From positions 1-24,967 of the forward strand of contig CAYQPF010000071.1 of assembly GCA_964419225.1 (NCBI GenBank): a DNA stretch of 24,967 nucleotides, given 5' to 3'. The translations under genes were made by a program, and so were the position numbers. The notes below the pieces were generated by a model. It saw only the letters and a list, made by a program, of their open reading frames with translations, searched no databases and was not told where the DNA came from. The stretch is from CAYQPF01 sp964419225 (GTDB lineage Bacteria; Cloacimonadota; Cloacimonadia; Cloacimonadales; CAYQPF01). Of this stretch, positions 8,159 through 15,586 are shown piece by piece; within the stretch, counting starts at the first letter, position 1; every line of letters begins with the position of its first letter.

Positions 8159-8325
8159 CTGAACCAGTCTAAAGGCAGGTTCTACAACGCGGATCCTCGT
8201 TCACTCCCTTCCCTTACTAAAAGGGAAGGGCCGGGGATGAGTTGCTTTCTCCACTGACACCTGGCACCTGGCACCTGTTTTCGTGGGGTGAGTTGTTTCT
8301 CCTACTGCCCACTGCCCACTGCCTA
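8159..8325 (+). repeat. Composite repeat unit 2, module B mostly deleted
   Basis: Module A (8159-8244) is identical base for base to that of unit 1. After three TGACACC-type heptamers, module B is reduced to its last bases (TTTTCGTGGGGTGAGTTG). CTGCCCA-type heptamers then lead into the next CTGAACC. Unit length is 167 bp against 278 for unit 1, consistent with internal deletion followed by tandem duplication with unit 3. Confidence 0.85.
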
Positions 8326-8505
8326 CTGAACCAGTCTAAAGGCAGGTTCTACAACGCGGATCCTCGTTCACTCCCTTCCCTTACTAAAAGGGAAGGGCCG
8401 GGGATGAGTTGCTTTCTCCACTGACACCTTGCACCTGGCACCTGACACCTGACACCTGTTTTCGTGGGGTGAGTTGTTTCTCCCACTGCCTACTGCCTAC
8501 TGAAC
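8326..8505 (+). repeat. Composite repeat unit 3, ending inside the flavodiiron gene
   Basis: Module A (8326-8411) is identical to units 1 and 2. Five heptamers and the same deleted module B follow, then CTGCCTA heptamers and CCTACTGAAC. That terminal sequence contains the stop codon (complement of 8497-8499) and last codons of the flavodiiron gene. The repeat thus reaches into the coding sequence and the similarity stops after 8505. Confidence 0.8.
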
Positions 8506-9666
8506 AGATATTTGTTCTTCCAGCTTCACCCTTATCTCATCCAGTTGCTCTTCACTTGGTATATATTGCAGCCGTATCTGCTCCATTAAGTCAAATCCGC
8601 ATTCTTTCAAATTGGCTTCCACAATTCCCACACTCTGTCCACCCCAACCATAAGAACCAAATGCCATTGCTGTCCTGTTCTTCGGTGCAAGACCCTTCAT
8701 ATATGTGATGAATGCTGCTACTGAGGGTAAAATGTTGTTATTCAGTGTTGGTGATCCGACACATATATATTTGGCTGTGATTAATTCTGTCATAATATCT
8801 GAAATGTGATTACTTTGCAAGTTGGCCATATGTACACTGATTCCCTTATTTTCAAAGGCATCTCTGATAGTATGAGCAATCTTCTCTGTAGATTTCCACA
8901 TTGTGTCATAAATTATTACTGCTCTGTTTTCCGCTTCGTTAGTACACCACTTCGTATATTCTGCCAATATCTCCGGAATGTGTTTTTCCCAAATCAGTCC
9001 ATGACTCGGGCAAATCATATTAATGTCCAAACCTCCGGCTCCTTCCAAAGCTTTCTGCACTTGTTTTCCGTAGGGTAAAACAATGTTGGCATAATACTTC
9101 TTCGCTTCTTCCATAATTATATTATATGGATACTCCGTATCTGTTCTTTCCGATGATGCTATATGCTGACCAAACGCATCATTAGAGAATAATATCTTCT
9201 CCTCAGGACAATAACTGACCATATTATCAGGCCAATGTACCATCGGTGTCAACAGAAATGAAATATTCCTCTTCCCCAGACTGATAGTATCACCTGATTG
9301 TACAGCTTGGAAATCCCAATCTTCCTTATAATGCAGTTTCAAACCTTTTTCTCCATTTGGAGATGTAAAGATTTTGGCTTTTGGACATATTTTCATAAGC
9401 TTGGGTAATCCGCCTGAATGATCCATTTCCACATGATTCTGGATTATATAGTCGATTTTGGCAGGATCTACGATGGAAGAGATCCGACTGATCATTTCAT
9501 CAAACATATAAGCTTTAACATTATCTACCAAAGTAATTTTCTCATCGATGATCAAATACGCATTATAAGTTGATCCTCTTTGGGTCAGGTATCCGTGGAA
9601 ATTTCTGAGATCCCAGTCAATTCCTCCGACCCAGTATATTCCTTCTCTGAGCTTTTTCGCTTTCAT
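8497..9666 (-). CDS. Flavodiiron protein (A-type flavoprotein, O2/NO reductase)
   Basis: Reduces O2 to water and/or NO to N2O in the cytoplasm, protecting anaerobes; electrons usually come from rubredoxin. At 389 residues it has the core two-domain architecture without fused rubredoxin. The N-terminal metallo-beta-lactamase-like domain carries diiron ligands H78, E80, D82 and H83 (HVEMDH), H144 (MVHWPDNM), D163 (SNDAFG) and H222 (CPSHG). The flavodoxin domain starts near 249 with the FMN loop DTMWKST (254-260) and ends with GSYGWGG and ECGFDLM. The start is ATG at 9666, after GAGGGA. An upstream in-frame codon at 9726 would lie inside a repeat and is rejected. Its last codons and stop come from repeat sequence. 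O2 versus NO preference cannot be read from sequence. Confidence 0.94.
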   Translation of the reverse strand: MKAKKLREGIYWVGGIDWDLRNFHGYLTQRGSTYNAYLIIDEKITLVDNVKAYMFDEMISRISSIVDPAKIDYIIQNHVEMDHSGGLPKLMKICPKAKIFTSPNGEKGLKLHYKEDWDFQAVQSGDTISLGKRNISFLLTPMVHWPDNMVSYCPEEKILFSNDAFGQHIASSERTDTEYPYNIIMEEAKKYYANIVLPYGKQVQKALEGAGGLDINMICPSHGLIWEKHIPEILAEYTKWCTNEAENRAVIIYDTMWKSTEKIAHTIRDAFENKGISVHMANLQSNHISDIMTELITAKYICVGSPTLNNNILPSVAAFITYMKGLAPKNRTAMAFGSYGWGGQSVGIVEANLKECGFDLMEQIRLQYIPSEEQLDEIRVKLEEQISVQ

Positions 9667-9725
9667 AACATCCCTCTCTCTATATTTATTTCTTATTTCT
9701 ATATCTATTTTAATTGCACCTGACA

Positions 9726-9977
9726 CTGAACCAGTCTAAAGGCAGGTTCTACAACGTGGATCCTCGTTCACTCCCTTCCCTTACTAAAAGGGAAGGGCCG
9801 GGGATGGGTTGTTGAATCTCCCACTGACACCTGTTCTCCCCTGGGAGATGACGCAGCTTGCGTCATTATTTTTAAAGAGCCTGGCAGGCTCTTCTCCCAA
9901 AAACTGATCTCTTTCACTCCCCTCTCTTTGCAAGAGAGGGGCCGGGGTGAGTTGTTTCTCCCACTGCCCACTGCCTA
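9726..9977 (+). repeat. Composite repeat unit 4, full length, upstream of the flavodiiron gene
   Basis: Module A (9726-9811) differs from units 1-3 at two positions (ACGTGG for ACGCGG, GATGGGTTG for GATGAGTTG). Module B (9834-9954) is complete. An outer stem 9842-9848/9893-9899 (TGGGAGA/TCTCCCA) encloses two hairpins, 9849-9865 (TGACGCA-GCT-TGCGTCA) and 9876-9892 (AGAGCC-TGGCA-GGCTCT), forming a potential three-way junction. The second hairpin with GCCGGGG follows, then CTGCCCA heptamers. It starts 59 bp upstream of the flavodiiron ATG. Confidence 0.85.
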
Positions 9978-10101
9978 CTGAACCAGTCTAAAGGCAGGTT
10001 CTAAAACGTGGATCCTCGTTCACTCCCTTCCCTTACTAAAAGGGAAGGGCCGGGGATGGGTTGTCGAAATCTCCCTCTGCCTACTGCACACTGCCAACTG
10101 A
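9978..10101 (+). repeat. Composite repeat unit 5, truncated at the dgt stop codon
   Basis: Module A (9978-10063) shares the two unit-4 variants and has one more (CTAAAACG for CTACAACG). Module B is absent. A heptamer tail (CCTACTG, CACACTG, CCAACTG) runs straight into the dgt stop codon at 10102-10104. Units 4-5 and units 1-3 therefore form two sequence subfamilies, one on each side of the flavodiiron gene. Confidence 0.82.
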
Positions 10102-11259
10102 TCAAAATTTCCACGGCATCAAATAATCCCGCACTTCCTCATTGAAATATCGGTCTGTCATCGTGGCAATAAAATCTCTAACCTTCTCCACTTGGGAAAA
10201 TTTCTCCTGATAAGCAGCATTTTTACTGTTCAAAAACTGCTTAAAAACCTTGGAATCTTTCCTGTCATTCTTGATATCCTGATAATACTTATCAAACAGG
10301 ATCTTCATACTTCTGTAGATGGAATCATTGGATAATTTAACATCCTCGTTCGTATAGATTTTGGCATAATTAAACTTCTTAAGTTTCTCCAGATAAACCG
10401 ATGTCTCTTCATCAAATGCCACATAGTCTTTCTCATAACTATTGATGATCACACTCTTCACTAAAGTATCGATAATCTGGCTGTTATTATTCCCCAAATA
10501 CTGTACACAATCTTCCGGCAAATCCTCTCTTTTGAGAAGATTGTAACGAATGGCATCCTCGATATCCTGTCCGATATAGGCTATCGTATCAGTGATCCGG
10601 ACCACACATCCTTCCAGAGTTGCAGGCATCCAATTCACCCGGTCTCCGGTTTTTTTGCGTGCAATGTAGTCAATTAGATCTGCTTCGGTTTTCTTTCTGT
10701 TAGGTATCAACTGTGTATTATGAACTTCCCCATCATGAGAAATTATCCCGTCTCTTACCTGAAATGTGAGATTGAGTCCTCTGCCTTTTCTCGCTACATT
10801 ATCCACGATATGTAAACTCTCAATATTATGATGAAAATGTCCGAACCCATATGCCTGACATTCCATGCTTAAAGCTTTTTCCCCGTCATGTCCGAAAGGT
10901 GTATGACCCAGATCATGCCCCAAAGCTATGGCTTCGATCAACTCCAGATTAAGGCCGAGTACCTTTCCTATCGTCCTGGATATTTGCGAAACATAGGTTG
11001 TATGCAAACTACGGTTCGTCATTTCCTCATCTATCAGATTGGAGAAAGAAAACACCTGGGTTTTCCCATGATAGCGACGGTATGCACCACTGTATAAAAT
11101 CCTGTCACGGTCTATAGCAAATTCACTCCGGAACTCTGGTTCCACTTCATCTATTGCTCGTATTGCATCCTCATTCTTAGTCGCAAAAGGACTTAAATTC
11201 AACTGGTTAAAATCATTTACATGACTATATATTTTCTTCAATTTATCTTGATCAATCAT
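10102..11259 (-). CDS. dgt: dNTP triphosphohydrolase (dGTPase family)
   Basis: HD-domain metal enzyme that cleaves dNTPs, classically dGTP, to the nucleoside and tripolyphosphate, affecting dNTP pools. At 385 residues it has the length of the shorter dGTPase-like proteins. Visible family features are YRRYHGKTQVF (60-70), the metal-binding His86 in NRSLHT, the HD pair His115-Asp116 in GHDLGHTPFGHDGE (114-127) and the later RITDTIAYIGQDIEDA helix with the fourth metal ligand. The exact nucleotide preference is uncertain. Its ATG overlaps the trmB stop by 8 bases, with GAGG inside trmB as ribosome binding site, so the two are co-transcribed. Its stop codon touches the heptamer tail of repeat unit 5. 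Confidence 0.92.
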   Translation of the reverse strand: MIDQDKLKKIYSHVNDFNQLNLSPFATKNEDAIRAIDEVEPEFRSEFAIDRDRILYSGAYRRYHGKTQVFSFSNLIDEEMTNRSLHTTYVSQISRTIGKVLGLNLELIEAIALGHDLGHTPFGHDGEKALSMECQAYGFGHFHHNIESLHIVDNVARKGRGLNLTFQVRDGIISHDGEVHNTQLIPNRKKTEADLIDYIARKKTGDRVNWMPATLEGCVVRITDTIAYIGQDIEDAIRYNLLKREDLPEDCVQYLGNNNSQIIDTLVKSVIINSYEKDYVAFDEETSVYLEKLKKFNYAKIYTNEDVKLSNDSIYRSMKILFDKYYQDIKNDRKDSKVFKQFLNSKNAAYQEKFSQVEKVRDFIATMTDRYFNEEVRDYLMPWKF

Positions 11260-11884
11260 TTTGTACCTCGCTTACTTTCCGGTAATGCATAAATACGGGC
11301 TCAAACCCGGCATTCCGTTGTTCAATTTCAAAAAATGTCACAATGTGATTCTCCTGTCTTTCCATGGTAAACTCATTTTCAAACACAGGCACATAGTCCT
11401 TTCTCTGTCGAAATTCCTTCATAATCCAGTCCGCATAACCTTTGTGATCGGTGGACAATTCGATCGTTCCACCCATTTTCAGAATATGATTCAAAGCATC
11501 TAAGAACTTCTGTTGGATCATTCTTCTGCAAAAATGTGCTCTTTTCGGCCACGGATCAGGATGCTGTATATATATTACATCAATTGAATCGGGTTTCACC
11601 AGCTTATTTATATTCTCATCGACAAATAATCTGATCAAACGTACATTCTTATGTATATCCGGATTCAACTTTCTGGTTATAACTTTTATTCTTTTTTCTT
11701 TTAATTCAATTCCCAATAAATTTATCTCAGGACTCTGTAAGGACTTCTTGCATAAAAACTCACCCTTTCCACTCCCTATTTCTAAATGTACCGGCCTGTC
11801 ATTACCATATATCTTGCTAAAATCTAACTGCTGCTCTGAAGTTACTAATACCTCAAAAAACTCCCTTTTCTCTTCTAAATTCAT
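11252..11884 (-). CDS. trmB: tRNA (guanine-N7-)-methyltransferase
   Basis: SAM-dependent enzyme that forms 7-methylguanosine at tRNA position 46. At 210 residues it has the family length. The SAM-binding motif is VHLEIGSGKGEF (32-43), with the acidic GIELKEKRI strand after it. The diagnostic HPDPWPK (108-114) is followed by the H..RR pattern (AHFCRRM), and STDHKGYA lies further on. There is no strong Shine-Dalgarno sequence before the ATG. A good promoter lies 30-60 bases upstream, so trmB probably leads a transcript with dgt and perhaps the flavodiiron gene, although the repeats between may interrupt it. Confidence 0.95.
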   Translation of the reverse strand: MNLEEKREFFEVLVTSEQQLDFSKIYGNDRPVHLEIGSGKGEFLCKKSLQSPEINLLGIELKEKRIKVITRKLNPDIHKNVRLIRLFVDENINKLVKPDSIDVIYIQHPDPWPKRAHFCRRMIQQKFLDALNHILKMGGTIELSTDHKGYADWIMKEFRQRKDYVPVFENEFTMERQENHIVTFFEIEQRNAGFEPVFMHYRKVSEVQND

Positions 11885-11915
11885 TATTTTTAACTCACTT
11901 TATTTTTCTGGTATC

Positions 11916-11944
11916 ACTTTATTGACTATCTTGCTTGATGTCAA
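11916..11944 (-). promoter_or_regulatory. Sigma-70-type promoter for trmB-dgt
   Basis: On the minus strand TTGACA (11944-11939), a 17-base spacer and TAAAGT (11921-11916). The trmB ATG is at 11884. An ATTGAC/GTCAAT inverted repeat spans the -35 box and the end of the spacer, and might bind a regulator. Confidence 0.65.
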
Positions 11945-12330
11945 TAATAACCCTTACTATTTACAAAATAATTCATATTCTCCTTGGAACAAAAAAAATG
12001 TCAGAAAAATTGATTCTGTCCATTTAGCCCGGATAATGCAGTAGAGGTTGGTTGGCTGGGTCGAAGATCATGAAAAGTAAAGCTTGCAATCGAACGATTT
12101 ATATAATAAATATATGGTGAGTGAGATTGTAAGTTCTTCATATCTATTTCTCTAAAATCTCTCCTGCCCACTGCCTGCTGAAATAGCTTCAGCCAGGTTG
12201 TGTAGATTCTACTGCACAGTTCGGGTTAAGTAATAATATGCTTCAGATACTTCTATTAATGGGTTCATATGGTTTTTGATAAAAATGACTTGCCTTAATA
12301 GAATGTTTAGATCACTGAGAAAATTGAGTC
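11945..12330. other. Gene-free stretch with a diverged repeat trace
   Basis: No open frame with family features is found here. At 12162-12212 the sequence CTGCCCACTGCCTGCTGAA followed by CAGGTT and TAGATTC resembles the heptamer tail and first 30 bases of module A of the composite repeat, but with many differences. It looks like an old, decayed copy. The rest holds nothing recognisable. Confidence 0.5.
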
Positions 12331-12366
12331 AAAAAAAACGGATTGTTCTAAATGAACAATCCGTTT
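12331..12366 (-). terminator. Intrinsic terminator of tig-clpP-clpX
   Basis: On the minus strand a perfect 13-bp stem (AAACGGATTGTTC and its complement, 12366-12354/12348-12336) with a 5-base loop ends in eight Ts (12338-12331). It lies 20 bp after the clpX stop codon. Confidence 0.93.
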
Positions 12367-12386
12367 CAAATTTCCAGATCTTTTAT

Positions 12387-13625
12387 TTAAGCAGTTTTAA
12401 CAACTACTTCATCTTCACCATAAACATAGACAGCTTCTTTTTCACCCAGGATCACATCACGGGAGATCAGGCATTCTTTGATATTCTTTTGATCGGGAAG
12501 TTCATACATGATTTCAAGCATGATTTTTTCCATGATCGATCTCAAACCTCTGGCACCTATCTTCTGCTTGATTGCGATTGTAGCAATCTCCTTGAGTGCT
12601 TCAGGTGTAAATTGCAGATCAACACCATCTATGCTGAAGAGTTTTTTATACTGTTTGCAGATGGAGTTTTTAGGCTTTGTTAAAATCTCGATCAGTGCAT
12701 CTTCTGTCAATTCTTCCAAAGTACTGATAATAGGTAAACGCCCAATCAACTCAGGAATCAGCCCATATTTCATCAGATCTTCAGGATTAACCTTGGAAAA
12801 GATGTCTTTGGATTGATCTAAATTTGTGATCATATCGGCATCGAATCCAACAGTTTTCTGATTGATTCTTTTCTGAATGATCTTATCTAGTCCGCCAAAA
12901 GCTCCGCCAACGACAAAGAGAATGTTGGTGGTATCGATCTCGATAAAATCCTGATGAGGATGTTTTCTTCCGCCTTTTGGTGGAACATTAACCTTGGTAC
13001 CTTCCAGAATTTTCAAAAGAGCCTGTTGTACACCTTCACCGGAAACATCTCTTGTGATAGAAGGTGTTTCAGATTTACGTGCAATTTTATCAATTTCATC
13101 GACATAGATAATGCCTTTTTCTGTCTTGGCTACATCATAATTAGCATTCTGGAGTAAGCGGACAAGAATGTTTTCCACATCTTCACCCACATATCCTGCT
13201 TCAGTTAAGGTAGTGGCATCTGCGATAGCAAACGGCACCTTTAACAGCTTTGCTAAAGTCTGAGCGATAAGAGTCTTGCCTGAACCTGTAGGTCCCATCA
13301 TGATAATATTACTCTTCTCCAGTTCCACATCATCATTCTTGCTTTGCTTAAAAATTCTTTTGTAATGATTAAACACAGCAACTGATATTGTTTGTTTGGC
13401 TTTGTCCTGACCAATCACAAACTGGTCAAGATACTGTTTTATTTCTCTTGGTGTAGGCAGAGTAAAATCTTCAATCACATCATCTTTTTTATCAGTTTCA
13501 ATTATTGTATGGCACATGCTGATACAATCGTCACAAATATTACCGGCAAGACCTTTGATCATATGTTTGGTCTCTGTTTCCGGTCTTCCGCAGAAGGAAC
13601 AGTGGAGAACGTTATATTTATTCAT
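12387..13625 (-). CDS. clpX: ATP-dependent Clp protease ATP-binding subunit ClpX
   Basis: AAA+ unfoldase that feeds substrates to ClpP. At 412 residues it has the usual length. The N-terminal zinc-binding domain has Cys9, Cys12, Cys31 and Cys34. The ATPase shows Walker A GPTGSGKT (111-118), the substrate-gripping pore loop GYVG (144-147), Walker B IIYVDEID (172-179) and a sensor region GLIPELIGRLPII. The ClpP-docking loop reads VGF (in KTVGFDAD), within the usual LIV-G-F pattern. So it should bind ClpP despite the unusual triad of the partner encoded 17 bp upstream. AGAAGGAG precedes the ATG. A strong terminator follows. Confidence 0.97.
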   Translation of the reverse strand: MNKYNVLHCSFCGRPETETKHMIKGLAGNICDDCISMCHTIIETDKKDDVIEDFTLPTPREIKQYLDQFVIGQDKAKQTISVAVFNHYKRIFKQSKNDDVELEKSNIIMMGPTGSGKTLIAQTLAKLLKVPFAIADATTLTEAGYVGEDVENILVRLLQNANYDVAKTEKGIIYVDEIDKIARKSETPSITRDVSGEGVQQALLKILEGTKVNVPPKGGRKHPHQDFIEIDTTNILFVVGGAFGGLDKIIQKRINQKTVGFDADMITNLDQSKDIFSKVNPEDLMKYGLIPELIGRLPIISTLEELTEDALIEILTKPKNSICKQYKKLFSIDGVDLQFTPEALKEIATIAIKQKIGARGLRSIMEKIMLEIMYELPDQKNIKECLISRDVILGEKEAVYVYGEDEVVVKTA

Positions 13626-13642
13626 GAGACACTCCTTCTAAA

Positions 13643-14227
13643 TTAAATTCTCTTAGTCATTATTTCGTCAACAATTCCATATTCTTTAGACTCTTCTGCA
13701 CCCATGAAGAAATTTCTATCGGTATCCAGGACGATTTTGCTGAGATCTTGCTTTGTGTGATGTTGTAAGATCCCATTCAGTTTTTCTCTGAGATAAAGAA
13801 TTTCTTTAGCATGAATCTCGATATCGGAAGCTTGTCCCTGTACACCACCCATAGGCTGATGGATCATGATTCTGCTGTTGGGCAGAGCAAATCTTTTGCC
13901 TTCTGCACCTGCAGCAAGTAATACTGCAGCCATGGACGCTGCCATTCCGATGCAGATTGTGGATACCTTGCATTTGATAAACTGCATTGTATCATAAATA
14001 GCTAATCCTGAATAGACAGATCCGCCCGGGCTATTGATATACATATAGATATCTTTATCGGGGGCTTCGCCTTCAAGGTGAATCAGCTGGGCAATTACGA
14101 TGTTTGCCATGTTATCATCTATAGCGTTTCCCAGAAAAATAATTCTGTCATTCAACAGTCGTGAATATATATCGTATGCTCTTTCTGATCTACCGCTTTG
14201 CTCAATTACGATTGGTACGTAAGGCAT
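13643..14227 (-). CDS. clpP: ClpP serine protease subunit with Asn in place of catalytic Asp
   Basis: Barrel-forming peptidase of the Clp proteases. At 194 residues it has the family length and aligns with E. coli ClpP without gaps between the active-site residues. The nucleophile Ser98 (GMAASMA) and His123 (MIHQP) are present. The third triad position, 49 residues after the His, is Asn172 (TDRNFFMGA) where most ClpPs have Asp (TERDRF in E. coli). The codon is AAT, complement of 13712-13714. ClpP1 of Listeria is a known example with Asn there and altered activity. AAGGAG lies inside the end of tig, 2 bp upstream, so translation is probably coupled. Whether the genome holds a second ClpP is unknown. 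Confidence 0.96.
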   Translation of the reverse strand: MPYVPIVIEQSGRSERAYDIYSRLLNDRIIFLGNAIDDNMANIVIAQLIHLEGEAPDKDIYMYINSPGGSVYSGLAIYDTMQFIKCKVSTICIGMAASMAAVLLAAGAEGKRFALPNSRIMIHQPMGGVQGQASDIEIHAKEILYLREKLNGILQHHTKQDLSKIVLDTDRNFFMGAEESKEYGIVDEIMTKRI

Positions 14228-14229
14228 TA

Positions 14230-15516
14230 TTACTCCTTGTTTTCTGTTTCAGCTGGAACTACTTCAGCTTCTTCGATTACTTCAGTTTTAGGTTCAGTTT
14301 TTGGATAAGGTACAATCTTGGCACTTTCGATGATCAGATTCATCAATTTTTCTTCAATAATCCTTTGGTTAAAGTTTTCCAAATGATTCTGTTGTTTGAG
14401 AATTTCTTTGTATTTCTCTACATCCATATTTATTTCTGCTGCCAGTTCTATGATTTTATTTTCCTTATCTTCTTCGGTTGCTTCAATTTTAAGATTTGAG
14501 ATCAACTGCTGATTGATATAATAATCCTTGATATCATTCTCAGCGATTTGATAATAGATAGGCATCACTTTTTCCAGATCTCCCTGGCTCTGATGGTACT
14601 GCTTAACTAGTTCTGATGCATAATTTCTGATGATTGATTTGGGGATTGAGATCGGATTATCAGCTCTTAGCTTAGCTTTGATTGTTCTGTATAGACCATC
14701 TTTGTCTTTCTTCTCATTATCTTTCTGAAGGTCTGTTCTAATTTTTTCTCTCAGTTCAGCTAATGTTTCACAATCGAAATCTTTCGCAAATTCATCATCT
14801 AATTCAGGCATATCTACAGTTTCAATCATTTCGATCTTAACACTTACTTTAGCAGATTCAACACCGGTTTGAGTCGGGATCTGGATAGTTGTTTCCACAA
14901 CATCACCAACATTTTTACCGATTAAAACATTATTGAATTCTTCACCTAAATTGTTCTCAGCATTAATGATCAATTCCGTGGGATAATCTTTGCCGGGTTC
15001 GTCTGCATAAACAAAGACCAAATGTGCTTTGTTGTTTAAAGCTAAAGGCTGATCGCTAACAGATGTGTTGGCAATCTGTTTTTGCATATCTTTCAGAGTA
15101 TTCTCGATACTTTGCTCTGGAATAGGCATTGGTTCAAAGGGTATTTCTAAACCTTGATACTTTTCTACGATAATTTCCGGCATGATTTCAAAAATATATA
15201 CTGCTGTACATTCCTGACCCTTGTCCCATTTCCAGTCTTTGATCTGGCCTGGTGCTACAGGATTCTGATCAATTTCATCCAAACCTGCATTGTAATAAAC
15301 ATCCATCATTTTATTCATGAATTCTTCTTTAGCAGTTTCAGCATATATTTGTTCTACATAATGCATAGGAGCCTTTCCTGGTCTGAATCCCGGTATATTG
15401 GCCTTTTGCTTGATCTGACTCAGAATTTTATAATAATCTTTGTTCGCTTGTTCCGCATCGACTATTATAGTCATCTCTCTTTCGCAAACACTAATCTCTT
15501 TTACTTCAACTTTCAC
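14230..15516 (-). CDS. tig: Trigger factor
   Basis: Ribosome-bound chaperone that receives nascent chains at the exit tunnel, with a peptidyl-prolyl isomerase domain. At 428 residues it has the family length. The ribosome-binding signature GFRPGKAP is at 43-50. The FKBP-like domain (about 150-240) is poorly conserved, and a helical substrate-binding C-terminal domain ends in a Glu-rich tail. The start is GTG with GGGAG five bases upstream; the adjoining ATG (15518) is followed at once by a stop. The order tig-clpP-clpX is classical. No separate good promoter was found, so it may be read through from the tRNA-Leu upstream. Confidence 0.95.
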   Translation of the reverse strand: MKVEVKEISVCEREMTIIVDAEQANKDYYKILSQIKQKANIPGFRPGKAPMHYVEQIYAETAKEEFMNKMMDVYYNAGLDEIDQNPVAPGQIKDWKWDKGQECTAVYIFEIMPEIIVEKYQGLEIPFEPMPIPEQSIENTLKDMQKQIANTSVSDQPLALNNKAHLVFVYADEPGKDYPTELIINAENNLGEEFNNVLIGKNVGDVVETTIQIPTQTGVESAKVSVKIEMIETVDMPELDDEFAKDFDCETLAELREKIRTDLQKDNEKKDKDGLYRTIKAKLRADNPISIPKSIIRNYASELVKQYHQSQGDLEKVMPIYYQIAENDIKDYYINQQLISNLKIEATEEDKENKIIELAAEINMDVEKYKEILKQQNHLENFNQRIIEEKLMNLIIESAKIVPYPKTEPKTEVIEEAEVVPAETENKE

Positions 15517-15535
15517 ATTTACTCCCTTATATTTC

Positions 15536-15580
15536 TTATTTTATTAACAAACAAATCGACCCGGGATTCCCCGAGTCGAT
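15536..15580 (-). terminator. Terminator after tRNA-Leu
   Basis: On the minus strand ATCGACTCGGG pairs with CCCGGGTCGAT (one G-U pair, 15580-15555), followed by a T-rich stretch TTTGTTTGTTAAT. The T-run is imperfect, so termination may be partial and allow read-through into tig. Confidence 0.7.
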
Positions 15581-15586
15581 AGAAAT

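Noticed and set aside
8242..8708. Two plus-strand open frames of 60 and 99 residues
   Set aside because: The first is repeat sequence. The second starts in the repeat and then runs antisense to the flavodiiron gene. Neither has family features.
9667..9726. Upstream in-frame start that would lengthen the flavodiiron protein by 20 residues
   Set aside because: It begins in repeat sequence, has no ribosome binding site, and the family N-terminus matches the ATG at 9666.
9768..9971. 67-residue minus-strand open frame (Pro/Arg/Ser-rich) in the repeats
   Set aside because: It lies entirely within composite repeat unit 4. Its SPRPLSCKERG and HPRPFPFSKGRE stretches are translations of the two hairpin modules, and such peptides commonly arise from palindromic repeats.
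7839..10101. CRISPR array
   Set aside because: The repeats are 86-bp cores and heptamers with no constant spacer length, no short direct repeat/unique spacer pattern and no cas genes.
15525..15553. Promoter TTGTTT-N17-TATAAG for tig
   Set aside because: Its -10 box would lie only 9 bases before the GTG, so the transcript would lack the ribosome binding site.
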